From NCBI RefSeq assembly GCF_008065135.1, contig NZ_CP042914.1, forward strand, positions 1,612,001 to 1,676,000: a DNA stretch of 64,000 nucleotides. Reading direction: 5' to 3'. The translations under genes and the position numbers were made by a program. Below the pieces are notes generated by a model. It was not told the origin of the DNA and did no database searches. It was given only the letters and a program-made list of their open reading frames with translations. Shown one piece after another: positions 26,765 through 34,619 of this stretch. Position 1 is the first letter of the stretch. Every line of letters starts with the position of its first letter. This DNA comes from Roseimaritima ulvae. GTDB taxonomy: Bacteria; Planctomycetota; Planctomycetia; Pirellulales; Pirellulaceae.

Positions 26765-28804
26765 TTATTCGGTTTGCTCTTCTTCGACGCTTAGGTGGAT
26801 CGTTTGCACGCGTTGGCGAAACAGGCTGACCGGGTTTTGCATGACGGCCAACACGCGGTTGCCGCTGATCACGCGGGGCACCGTGAAGGTGGCCATGTCG
26901 ATGCGGTAGTAATCCTTGTCCAGCCCCGCCGAGGTAAACGCTCCGCGACGTTGACCCGTATGACGGTCGATGATTCGCTTGCCATATTCGACCAGCCAGC
27001 CGTGTCCGTTTTCCAGAAACTGCAATCGATAGCGATTCGGATATTTGACGCTGCGGTGACCGCTCCACGGCGTCACGGTGGGAAAGAACGCCGTGATCGC
27101 TCCTGATTCCCAGTGGTAGTTCACCAGATACATGTTGCCGATCTCACCCACCACGGCGGCGAATTCTTTGCCGTCCGGCGAAAACCCAAGCTCAGCGGGC
27201 ATGAGTCGCCCTCGCGAACCGGCGGGCTGCCGTTCGCGAGCCGGTAATTTGGGCAACGGATTGCGGCCGACTAATTGCTCGTTCGCTGCGTCCCATACCA
27301 ACAATTCGAATTGATCCGAAAACGCGGCCACGTATCGGCCTCCCGGACTGGCTGCGTACACGCCATAGGGAATCTTCACGCCCGGCATGCTCTGCGAATC
27401 AACGGGATTGTTTGAACCCGGCCAACGAAAGGCGAAGCGATCGGGACCGCTGCCACCGTAGCTGTACGAGTTGCGGTGCAGGATGGGAAATACGGCCGTG
27501 GGGTGCCCGGAGGTGACCAGCATGGTCGACAGATCGATGATGCTGACGCCCGGTCGGGGCGCCGCCTCCGTGGCGTGGATTTTGGCAACATTTTCAAAGC
27601 CGCGGGGAAACACCACGTCGCCGTGGTAGCCCGTTCGGTCGCGCATCATGATCTCGCAGCGGACGTCTTCGCGAAAAAAATTCAGCGGTTCCGTTGTCGG
27701 GTCGGCTTGAACTTTCCACAATGCGGGCGGTTCGTGTTCCGGCACCACCGACGTCTCGGGAATGTCGTCCCAGTGTTTCCAGGCCAGCGGACGCAGTGAA
27801 ACGGGCAATTCGAATTCATTCAAGAACGCATCGCGGAACATCTGACGTGCGAAATCGGCCACCGCGATCGGCAAGCTACTGAAGTGATCGCCGAGCACAA
27901 ACCGCGTGTTCAAATGGGGGGATGATGGGGTGATCAAGTTCTCGCACAACGGATCGGCCAGCCCCAGGTAGGCATAATGCGAGCGCTTCATCGACGCGAC
28001 GTTGTCAAGCAGGGTTCGCAATTGGTAGTCCCTCGGATTCTCCGATGCAAACGGCGGTGCGGGGTTCCAATCGCGAAGGTGAGATGGGCGATAGAGGCCG
28101 CCGCAACTGCCACTGAAACGAATCGGAACGTCGGCGTCGGCCAAAGACAACAAGGCCGATATTCCACCGCCAGCGCTGTGTCCAAACGTGTAAATATGCT
28201 CGCCATCGATCTCGGGCTGCTTCGCCAACCAGCGGACCGCGGCCAGAGCGTCGTCGACCTCACCCCAGAACAGTTCGAAGTGACCGGGGTTGCCGTTCTC
28301 GCCGCGCAGGCTGGGCAGCATCACCGCAAAACCAGCATCCAGGAAAGGACGCACCTGTTCGAGGTCCGACGCGCCTAACTCGTGCCCCGAATGAAAGTAC
28401 ACCACTGCAGGTCGTGTGATCGCTTCACGCTTAACCTCCGCATCATCCGGCATCACCAGCCACGCGTATAGGCGAAGCGTTTCTCCAGTGGAATCGCGCG
28501 AAGTGTATTCGACCGCGCGAACACCCTCGGGAGCGTAGGTCGGCTGGGTGAAGGGATGCGTTACCGGCGGAGTATCAAAAACCTGCGGCGCTTCCGCTCG
28601 CCGTTCCATCCACGATGGCGGGGCGACCGGAGTGGGGGCGGGGGGCGAAGGGGGTGGTGAGGTGGTGGGTTTGCAGCCCAGCAGCAGACAGGCGGCTAGG
28701 CAGGCGATGGAGAGGTAGCTCAGTGCGGCCCACGCTCTGGCGAGCGTAGCTACGGAGTAGAGAATATGTCCAGCGAATCGGTGGCCAGCGAATCGAGCAG
28801 GCAT
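26765..28804 (-). CDS. Lipoprotein alpha/beta hydrolase (acetyl xylan esterase-like)
   Basis: 679 residues. After the hydrophobic stretch YLSIACLAACLLLGC is a lipobox (LLGC), then a Pro/Thr/Ser linker. The hydrolase domain covers about 80-320: VVYFHSGHELGASDLEQVRPFLDAGFAVMLPSLRGENGNPG and nucleophile elbow FGHSAGGG. The remaining ~350 residues are beta-rich, with WD/PQQ-like VAAFSDQFELLVWDAANEQ and SPDGKEFAAVVGEIG. It likely hydrolyses esters at the cell surface. The ATG at 28804 overlaps the upstream stop (TGATG), indicating translational coupling. The segment around 28731-28755, coding for part of the N-terminus, matches a repeated intergenic motif, so a later start is possible. Confidence 0.8.
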   Translation of the reverse strand: MPARFAGHRFAGHILYSVATLARAWAALSYLSIACLAACLLLGCKPTTSPPPSPPAPTPVAPPSWMERRAEAPQVFDTPPVTHPFTQPTYAPEGVRAVEYTSRDSTGETLRLYAWLVMPDDAEVKREAITRPAVVYFHSGHELGASDLEQVRPFLDAGFAVMLPSLRGENGNPGHFELFWGEVDDALAAVRWLAKQPEIDGEHIYTFGHSAGGGISALLSLADADVPIRFSGSCGGLYRPSHLRDWNPAPPFASENPRDYQLRTLLDNVASMKRSHYAYLGLADPLCENLITPSSPHLNTRFVLGDHFSSLPIAVADFARQMFRDAFLNEFELPVSLRPLAWKHWDDIPETSVVPEHEPPALWKVQADPTTEPLNFFREDVRCEIMMRDRTGYHGDVVFPRGFENVAKIHATEAAPRPGVSIIDLSTMLVTSGHPTAVFPILHRNSYSYGGSGPDRFAFRWPGSNNPVDSQSMPGVKIPYGVYAASPGGRYVAAFSDQFELLVWDAANEQLVGRNPLPKLPARERQPAGSRGRLMPAELGFSPDGKEFAAVVGEIGNMYLVNYHWESGAITAFFPTVTPWSGHRSVKYPNRYRLQFLENGHGWLVEYGKRIIDRHTGQRRGAFTSAGLDKDYYRIDMATFTVPRVISGNRVLAVMQNPVSLFRQRVQTIHLSVEEEQTE

Positions 28805-29511
28805 CAGCTTTTGCGTCCTAGCTTTTCTTGCAGGTAATCGGACGTCAGATGTTTCAACACGTCCAGCGGTTCGCAACTGTTGTCGTCGCCGTAGTCGATG
28901 TCGACCGGACCAATCGCTTGGGCGGCGGCGATGGCGGCTTGGTTGAGTTGTTGGTTGCGTTTGCCGATGCCCATCAGCGCGGACAGCATCGACTCACGCA
29001 CCCACATCGGCTCGTCGTGGATCGTGTTGCGAATCAAGTCGATCCGCTCCAGCAGAAACGCATCGTCCATGCCCTTGGGCTTTTTCTTGGAGAGTTCGTA
29101 CAGCAGGCCATATCCACAGCGTCGCCGAACCTCGTCGTCGCTGGCCATCCAGTCGTAAGCCAGTTCAAAAGCGAAAGGCGTTTTGGCCAGCGTGGCATCA
29201 CAGGAAGCGAATACGTGGGACAGCATGCCGCCTCCCAAGCCGCTATCGACCTGTTGTTCGGCCTGCTCGCGCGTCATCTTCTTGGGTTCATCGATCAACA
29301 GGCCGATAACCTTGGCGTCGTAGATGTTGCTCTTCCACAGCGACTGCGCCAGTTTGTGGTCGCGACCGATCTGCTTAGCGAGTTTCCGCAGACGGGTCAG
29401 CCCGATGCCAAAACTTTTTAGTTTGCTGCCGGTCTTGTTCCAGTTTGCGATCCCACGCTCGTCCGCATTGTCTTTCAACAACGCGATCACTTCGGTTTTG
29501 GTCATCGCCAT
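28804..29511 (-). CDS. AlkD-like DNA alkylation repair protein
   Basis: 235 residues, PF08713 DNA alkylation repair. The helical HEAT-like repeats start at TKTEVIALLKDNADERGIANW and LRKLAKQIGRDHKLAQSLWKS; further blocks are AEQQVDSGLGGGMLSHVFASC and PFAFELAYDWMASDDEVRRRCGYGLL. AlkD-type glycosylases remove bulky cationic alkyl lesions from DNA. Rather unexpectedly it shares a TGATG overlap with an exported esterase gene. ATG 29511 has AAGGA upstream; the TTG at 29550 is rejected. Confidence 0.85.
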   Translation of the reverse strand: MAMTKTEVIALLKDNADERGIANWNKTGSKLKSFGIGLTRLRKLAKQIGRDHKLAQSLWKSNIYDAKVIGLLIDEPKKMTREQAEQQVDSGLGGGMLSHVFASCDATLAKTPFAFELAYDWMASDDEVRRRCGYGLLYELSKKKPKGMDDAFLLERIDLIRNTIHDEPMWVRESMLSALMGIGKRNQQLNQAAIAAAQAIGPVDIDYGDDNSCEPLDVLKHLTSDYLQEKLGRKS

Positions 29512-29624
29512 GAGGGAATCCTTGTCGTGGGCACAGGTCGTTTTTATCAATGCTTTGTTTAGCTTGGATGATACAATCTACGGCAAAACAAACGATCCAC
29601 AATTATGCGAAAAGTACAAGCCTG

Positions 29625-30224
29625 ATGAAAATCCTCTACGATTATCGCGACCGGCGGCCAAGACGATCGTCTCTCCAAATCGTTGCTTGGGGGCTGGGGC
29701 TGGCGATGATTCTAGTCTCGTCCGAATCCCAGGTGGCCGCCGCCGATCCACCAGTGGCTGAATCCTCGGCTGAGGCGGCCGAGCCCAGCGTGGCGGAATC
29801 CAGCAAGCACAAGAAACGTCGGCGTCAGCGGGCGGCGAGAAAACGCAACGGTCGGCCTGCTCGATCGGCTCGGCCAGCTCAGGCCGAAGAGCAAGTTCCG
29901 CATCCGTCCGAACCCGTTTATGGTCGGTTGCAATTAATTGGTTCGTTTTCCTTGGAACTAGGCGGCACCAACGTCGTTCATGGTGAAGGAAGTATGACGA
30001 TCGAACTGGATCGAGCTACCGTGGAAAAATTGGCCGAGGGGATGGAGCAAAACCTGGATAAGGCCGTACCAGTTCTCTCGAATTGGTTACAGATCATCGA
30101 GGCACTCCCGCAAACGCTCGAGTCGACCAGCCAGATCCTCAAACGGCTTGCCGATCCACAAGCCCAACAGCAACTTCGTCAAGTAGAGCAGATGCTGCGT
30201 CTGTTGCCGCAACCCGAAAGCTAA
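29625..30224 (+). CDS. Basic exported hypothetical protein
   Basis: 199 residues, not recognised. A basic start (YDYRDRRPRRSS) and hydrophobic stretch (LQIVAWGLGLAMILVSS) give a signal or anchor. Next comes a low-complexity Ala/Glu/Ser stretch, then a strongly basic region KHKKRRRQRAARKRNGRPAR, and a folded-looking C-terminal part with helical heptads (ATVEKLAEGMEQNLDKAVPVLSNWLQ). It may bind a polyanion or stay in the envelope. ATG 29625; the stop TAA at 30222-30224 is followed immediately by a GTAGCATGGGCCC palindrome. Confidence 0.6.
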   Translation: MKILYDYRDRRPRRSSLQIVAWGLGLAMILVSSESQVAAADPPVAESSAEAAEPSVAESSKHKKRRRQRAARKRNGRPARSARPAQAEEQVPHPSEPVYGRLQLIGSFSLELGGTNVVHGEGSMTIELDRATVEKLAEGMEQNLDKAVPVLSNWLQIIEALPQTLESTSQILKRLADPQAQQQLRQVEQMLRLLPQPES

Positions 30225-30289
30225 GTAGCATGGGCCCCTGCCCCGTGACTTGAGAAAAGTTCTTCACACGGGCCAGGGCCCCATGCTAC
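30225..30289. repeat. GTAGCATGGGCCC palindrome, locus 2
   Basis: Inverted pair starting GTAGCATGGGCCCC immediately after a TAA stop and ending with GGGGCCCCATGCTAC. Together with the tandem array at 30324 it fills the 391-bp space to the sulfatase gene. Confidence 0.75.
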
Positions 30290-30323
30290 TTAGGGAGCGT
30301 CCTCAAATAAGTTACCGAATCGA

Positions 30324-30616
30324 ATTGTAGCGGCAGGGCGCAAGCCCTCCGGTATTGCGGCACCGGACGGCTTGCGCCGTTCCGCTAAGAATTGTAGCGG
30401 CAGGGCGCGAGCCCTCCGGTATGTCGGCACCAGACGGCTTGCGCCGTTCCGCTAAGAATTGTAGCGGCAGGGCGCGAGCCCGTCCGGTATTGCGGCACCG
30501 GACGGCTTGCGCCGTTCCGCTAAGAATGGTAGCGGCAGGGCGCAAGCCCTCCGGTATTGCGGCACCAGACGGCTTGCGCCGTTCCGCTAAGATGTTGTCG
30601 GCACCGGACGGTCCCT
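30324..30616. repeat. Four tandem 67-bp repeats plus a partial fifth
   Basis: Units start at 30324, 30391, 30458 and 30526 with lengths 67, 67, 68 and 67 bp, each running from TTGTAGCGGCAGGGCGC to CCGTTCCGCTAAGA. They differ at a few positions. Each unit is itself palindromic (GCGCAAGCC.../GGCTTGCGC). A partial unit (GGCACCGGACGG) ends at the sulfatase stop. There are no spacers, so it is not a CRISPR. Confidence 0.9.
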
Positions 30617-32136
30617 TAGTACTTGCCGTTGGTTCCGAACATTTGCTGTTTGGATGGGCGTGGTCGAACGCGGACGCTGTGGTCGGGTTCTCCCGTGACG
30701 CGATCAAATTCGTCAGGGGTGCGGCGCGTGGGAATGTAGTCCTGCGTTTGCTTCGTCCACTCCGCAAGAGCTGCCTGCAATCGTTCACGCACGGAACGGT
30801 AGGCCGCGTCGTCGATCAGGTTGTTCAGCTCGCCGGGATCTCGCTGCAAGTCATACAGTTCCCACTCGGGACGCGGTGCCAAGAAACAGGTCTGCTGGTG
30901 GAGCGGCAGCTTGTTCTGTTTGTATAGCCGCAGCATGTTTTGCCAACTCAGCCCTCGACCGGCGTCGGCAGACGGAGTCGACGGCAGGTCGATGTAATCG
31001 TTGCGGATCAGTTTGTATTGCTGGGTGGCGACGCTGCGAGCGTGGTCTTCGTAGTCATGCCAGTGGTCTTCGGCAAATGCAAACTCGCGGTGCGCCAGCG
31101 TCGGTTGCCGCAACACATGGGCAAAGCTGTGGCCTTCGCAGGGAAAGTCGTTTGCCTTCGCTTCGCCACCATGAGCTAATTCCAAAAACGTTGGAGCGAT
31201 ATCGACCGCGCTGACCAACGCATCGGTGGAAACACCCGCGGTGACTTGCCCTGGCCAGCGGATGATCCAAGGCGTGCGAATTCCGCCGTCGTACAAGGTC
31301 GTTTTGTCACGTGGGAAGGGACGTCCGTTGTCGCTGATGAATAGAATCAGCGTGTTGTCATCGACGCCCTGCTGTTTCAATTTCGCCAGGACTTTGCCAA
31401 CATAAGTGTCCAAACGACCGATCTCGTCGTAATACAGTCGCAGGTCCTCGCGCACGTCGGGGGTATCCGGCAGATGCGGCGGCACGATCACGTCGGTGAG
31501 CGAATGGGGCGGATCGAGGGCGCCGGGGGTGTATTCGCGATGCGGATCGAGTGCGGCCAACCACATGAAAAACGGCCGGTCCTTCGGTCGGTCATCGAAC
31601 GCTCGTTCCCAGTCTTCACAGCCGCTGGGCTGGGCAGCGATCATTTTGGGCGGTTCACCATCGGTGCCTGAAGGCAACACAAATCCGGCGGTGGAGGCTT
31701 CGTAGATGCGGTCGAAATGATCCCGTACCGCGTCGCCTAAATGCCACTTGCCGGCGGCGGCCGTGTAATAACCGGCTTTACCAAGTTCCTGTGCGAATGT
31801 CCGACTGCCGACAGGCAACGGCCAGTGCAATTGTTCAGCGCCGGTGTTGTGAGGGTATTTGCCCGTCAACAAGCTGGAACGTGAGGGGCTGCAGGAGTTG
31901 GTCGTCAAATAGGCGTGCTTAAACCGCAAGCCCTCTTTAGCCAGTCGATCAATGTTGGGCGTGCGGATGGCGGGATGCCCATAGGCGCCGCAGTCATCCC
32001 AGTTCATGTCGTCGGCGATGATCAGGACAAGATTGGGCGGTGGCAGCCGATCCGCGGCCTCGCTGGTTCCCAGTGGGAAGCAGGACCACAGCAGGGACAG
32101 GAAGAAGAACCGAAAGGCTGAATTTCGAATGAACAT
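30616..32136 (-). CDS. Sulfatase (formylglycine-dependent)
   Basis: 506 residues. Signal peptide FRFFFLSLLWSCFPLGTSEA. The metal-binding start is VLIIADDMNWDD (D42-D43), and the FGly motif is C82-S-P-S-R with following SSLLTG, so C82 is expected to be converted by a formylglycine-generating enzyme. AAAGKWHLGD and FISDNGRPFPRDKTTLYDGGIRTPWI complete the arylsulfatase pattern. It acts outside the cytoplasm on sulfated polysaccharide; no maturase is in the window. ATG 32136; longer frame reads through repeat DNA. Convergent with the tandem array. Confidence 0.9.
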   Translation of the reverse strand: MFIRNSAFRFFFLSLLWSCFPLGTSEAADRLPPPNLVLIIADDMNWDDCGAYGHPAIRTPNIDRLAKEGLRFKHAYLTTNSCSPSRSSLLTGKYPHNTGAEQLHWPLPVGSRTFAQELGKAGYYTAAAGKWHLGDAVRDHFDRIYEASTAGFVLPSGTDGEPPKMIAAQPSGCEDWERAFDDRPKDRPFFMWLAALDPHREYTPGALDPPHSLTDVIVPPHLPDTPDVREDLRLYYDEIGRLDTYVGKVLAKLKQQGVDDNTLILFISDNGRPFPRDKTTLYDGGIRTPWIIRWPGQVTAGVSTDALVSAVDIAPTFLELAHGGEAKANDFPCEGHSFAHVLRQPTLAHREFAFAEDHWHDYEDHARSVATQQYKLIRNDYIDLPSTPSADAGRGLSWQNMLRLYKQNKLPLHQQTCFLAPRPEWELYDLQRDPGELNNLIDDAAYRSVRERLQAALAEWTKQTQDYIPTRRTPDEFDRVTGEPDHSVRVRPRPSKQQMFGTNGKY

Positions 32137-32172
32137 TGGCGATGTCACTTCCACGTCGGCGGACGGACCCAA

Positions 32173-32287
32173 CCCGTAGCCGAAGTCGCCAGACTTTGGA
32201 TGGCAGGGCGAAAGGTCCAAACTCTGGCGAGTTCGGCTACGGGGTGCGGGGATAAGCGTCCGAACTCTGGCGAGTTCGGCTACGGGG
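32173..32287. repeat. GTAGCCGAAGTCGCCAGAC palindromes
   Basis: One arm GTAGCCGAAGTCGCCAGAC and two inverse arms (AACTCTGGCGAGTTCGGCTAC at 32219 and 32264). It shares the core of the 133-bp element but lacks its CTAG ends. It separates the aldo/keto reductase stop from the sulfatase start. Confidence 0.7.
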
Positions 32288-32300
32288 TGGTTGGGGAATA

Positions 32301-33275
32301 CTAATACACACCGCGAATATGGGCTTTAATCGACGATGCATATAATGCGGCGAGTTGTTGATGCGTTTGGTCGCTCAATCGGTCCAGATCCGAGACCGCG
32401 GTGTTGTCCGCCACCTGAGATGGCTTGGACGCTCCGGTAATCACGGTGGTCACTGCCGGATGATCCAAAATCCATCGCTGGGAAAACTGAGCCATTGTCA
32501 TGCCGGTCGGAACCCGGGTTTTGATCTGGTCGGCCAGAGCCACCCCTGTTTCGAAGGGTAGTCCGGCAAAGGTTTCGCCGACGTTAAACGCATCGCCATT
32601 GCGATTGTAGTTACGGTGGTCGTCGTCGGCGAATGTGGTCTCGGTCGTGAACTTTCCCGCCAGCAGTCCGCTGGCCAGCGGCAACCGCACAATAATGCCC
32701 ACGCCGCGGGCCAGGGCTTGATCAAACAGGGCCGTGATCGGCTTCTGGCGAAAGATATTAAAAATGATCTGCAGCGAAGTCAGTTCGGGTTGGTCGAGGA
32801 TGCCGACGGCTTCGTCCATCGACTCCACGCTGGCCCCAAAAGTTTTGATCAGCCCGTCGCGTTTGAATTCACGCAGCCAGTCGAAGATGTCTCCGGCGGC
32901 CATGACTTCCGACGGCACACAGTGCAGTTGCACCAAGTCCAAGCTGTCGACGCCCAAGCGTTCGATCGAGTCGCTGATATGTCGCTTGAGAAGTTCTTCC
33001 GTGTAGGGGCCCGGGTAGTTTTGCCGCCCCACTTTGGTAGCCACGAAAATTTCGTCACGATGCTGTGGAATGAAACGGCCGATCAGCTGTTCGCTGCGGC
33101 CGCTGCCGTACACATCGGCGGTGTCAAAAAATGTGACGCCGTGTTCCCAAGCGGTTTCCAGAATCTGCATCGCTTGCGGTTCACTGACGTGGCCCCAATC
33201 GGCGCCCAGTTGCCAACAGCCCAGACCGATTTCAGAAACTGATCGACCGCTATTTCCCAGTGTTCTCGTCTTCAT
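32301..33275 (-). CDS. Aldo/keto reductase
   Basis: 324 residues. Signature blocks: TRTLGNSGRSVSEIGLGCWQLG, FFDTADVYGSGRSEQLIGR (Asp and catalytic Tyr), IFVATKVGRQNYP (catalytic Lys) and LDLVQLHC (His). An NAD(P)H-dependent carbonyl reductase of the broad AKR superfamily; the substrate cannot be read from sequence. Start ATG 33275. It lies between sulfatase and epimerase genes on the same strand, with 164- and 101-bp spacings. Confidence 0.9.
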   Translation of the reverse strand: MKTRTLGNSGRSVSEIGLGCWQLGADWGHVSEPQAMQILETAWEHGVTFFDTADVYGSGRSEQLIGRFIPQHRDEIFVATKVGRQNYPGPYTEELLKRHISDSIERLGVDSLDLVQLHCVPSEVMAAGDIFDWLREFKRDGLIKTFGASVESMDEAVGILDQPELTSLQIIFNIFRQKPITALFDQALARGVGIIVRLPLASGLLAGKFTTETTFADDDHRNYNRNGDAFNVGETFAGLPFETGVALADQIKTRVPTGMTMAQFSQRWILDHPAVTTVITGASKPSQVADNTAVSDLDRLSDQTHQQLAALYASSIKAHIRGVY

Positions 33276-33376
33276 CTTGGCTTTCAATCAGGCACGTGCA
33301 GGGTTCGATAAGATTCCAGGAAATCGTACTCGGTTTTATGTCAATCAGCCAGACGACGCGGCTTCACGTGGCATCC

Positions 33377-34354
33377 TCATTCGCTGTGTGACGACCAAGC
33401 TTGGAGCGCTGCTTCCAGTTCTGGATATGCAAATACGAACCCCTGCTGCGGCAAACGTTCGGAGACGACATAGCGGCCATACAACGCCAGTTCCGGGTCG
33501 GTACGCAGCAGGTACGGGGCGCCGAACCGCACCATCCACTCAAACGCCGGTAATCCGATCGGCATGCCAACGGCGCGGCGCAGTGTTCGCATGAATTCGA
33601 TTTGTGAAACCGGGTGAGGCGAGGAAGCAATGTAAACACCTGTCATGGATTCGTTCTCGATCGCATCGGCAATCAACCGGTTCAGGTCGGTTTCGTGGAT
33701 CCAACTCATGCCCTGGGTTCCGCTACCCACGCGACCGCCCAGCCCAAACCTTGCCAACCTACCCAGCGTGGCCATCGCCCCGCCGCCGGCGCCGCGGTCG
33801 CGCCCGATCACAAAACTGGTCCGCATCACCACGCCACGCTGATCGGGCAGCTTGCTTTCGGTAAAGGCCTGTTCCCAAGCTCGACCGATCTGCGGAGCGA
33901 AGCCAAACCCCAACTCGGAGTTTTCCGTACAAACCAAACGCGGCGGATCGCCATAAATGTGTGCCGTACTCATTTGTACCCACACCGGCGGAGGCGAAGC
34001 GACGTTCCGCATGGCGGCGCCCAATACCCGCGTCGCTTCCACACGCGAGCGGAGGATTTCGTCTTGATGATCGGGAGTCTTGATGCAGTTGACGGAGCGC
34101 CCGGCTAGGTTGATCACCGCGTCGGCTCCGTCGAGCGTTTCGACCCAGTTGCCCGCTGAACCGGTTTTTGCGGTAGAAGTTTCCAAGCTGCGGGCGTCCC
34201 AGATATGATGTGTCCAGTTTCCCACGACTATCGGCACGGATCGAGACAGCACCGAAACGCTCGCACCAGCAGCAGCCAGAAACCGAGCCATCGAAACGCC
34301 CAGAAAACCGCTGCCGCCAGCGATCACGATCTGCTTTCCCTGCAAGTTTAACAT
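33377..34354 (-). CDS. NAD-dependent epimerase, TIGR01777/DUF1731 type
   Basis: 325 residues. Rossmann motif GGSGFLG near residue 14 ([22 protein letters not shown]), then [16 protein letters not shown] and [12 protein letters not shown] with the Tyr of the SDR active site. The C-terminal part ([50 protein letters not shown]) matches DUF1731, as in the YfcH/SulA-like family. Cytosolic; reaction unknown. ATG 34354. Confidence 0.9.
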   Translation of the reverse strand: MLNLQGKQIVIAGGSGFLGVSMARFLAAAGASVSVLSRSVPIVVGNWTHHIWDARSLETSTAKTGSAGNWVETLDGADAVINLAGRSVNCIKTPDHQDEILRSRVEATRVLGAAMRNVASPPPVWVQMSTAHIYGDPPRLVCTENSELGFGFAPQIGRAWEQAFTESKLPDQRGVVMRTSFVIGRDRGAGGGAMATLGRLARFGLGGRVGSGTQGMSWIHETDLNRLIADAIENESMTGVYIASSPHPVSQIEFMRTLRRAVGMPIGLPAFEWMVRFGAPYLLRTDPELALYGRYVVSERLPQQGFVFAYPELEAALQAWSSHSE

Positions 34355-34619
34355 GGTGTTGTGGGGGTCCGGCGGTCCAAGGTTTTGTGTGTGGTTGTGT
34401 GTTTGTGTGTATAGCGTGTTTTGCTGGGGCCCTAACCGTAATCACCGCGGAGAGACAACAGGGGGGTAAGGCTCCTGGGGATTTTTGAAGGATCTGACAA
34501 AGGTGGATTGCGAAGCCGCATTAAAAACGCGAGCGGCGGACCAATGTTAGCCCGCGATTGTTTATTCTTATGCCAAACCGGCAACTCCCTGATATCGACA
34601 TCCCACCCGATCGGACAAC

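Noticed and set aside
30324-30616. Possible CRISPR array
   Set aside because: Repeats touch each other without spacers and there are no cas genes.
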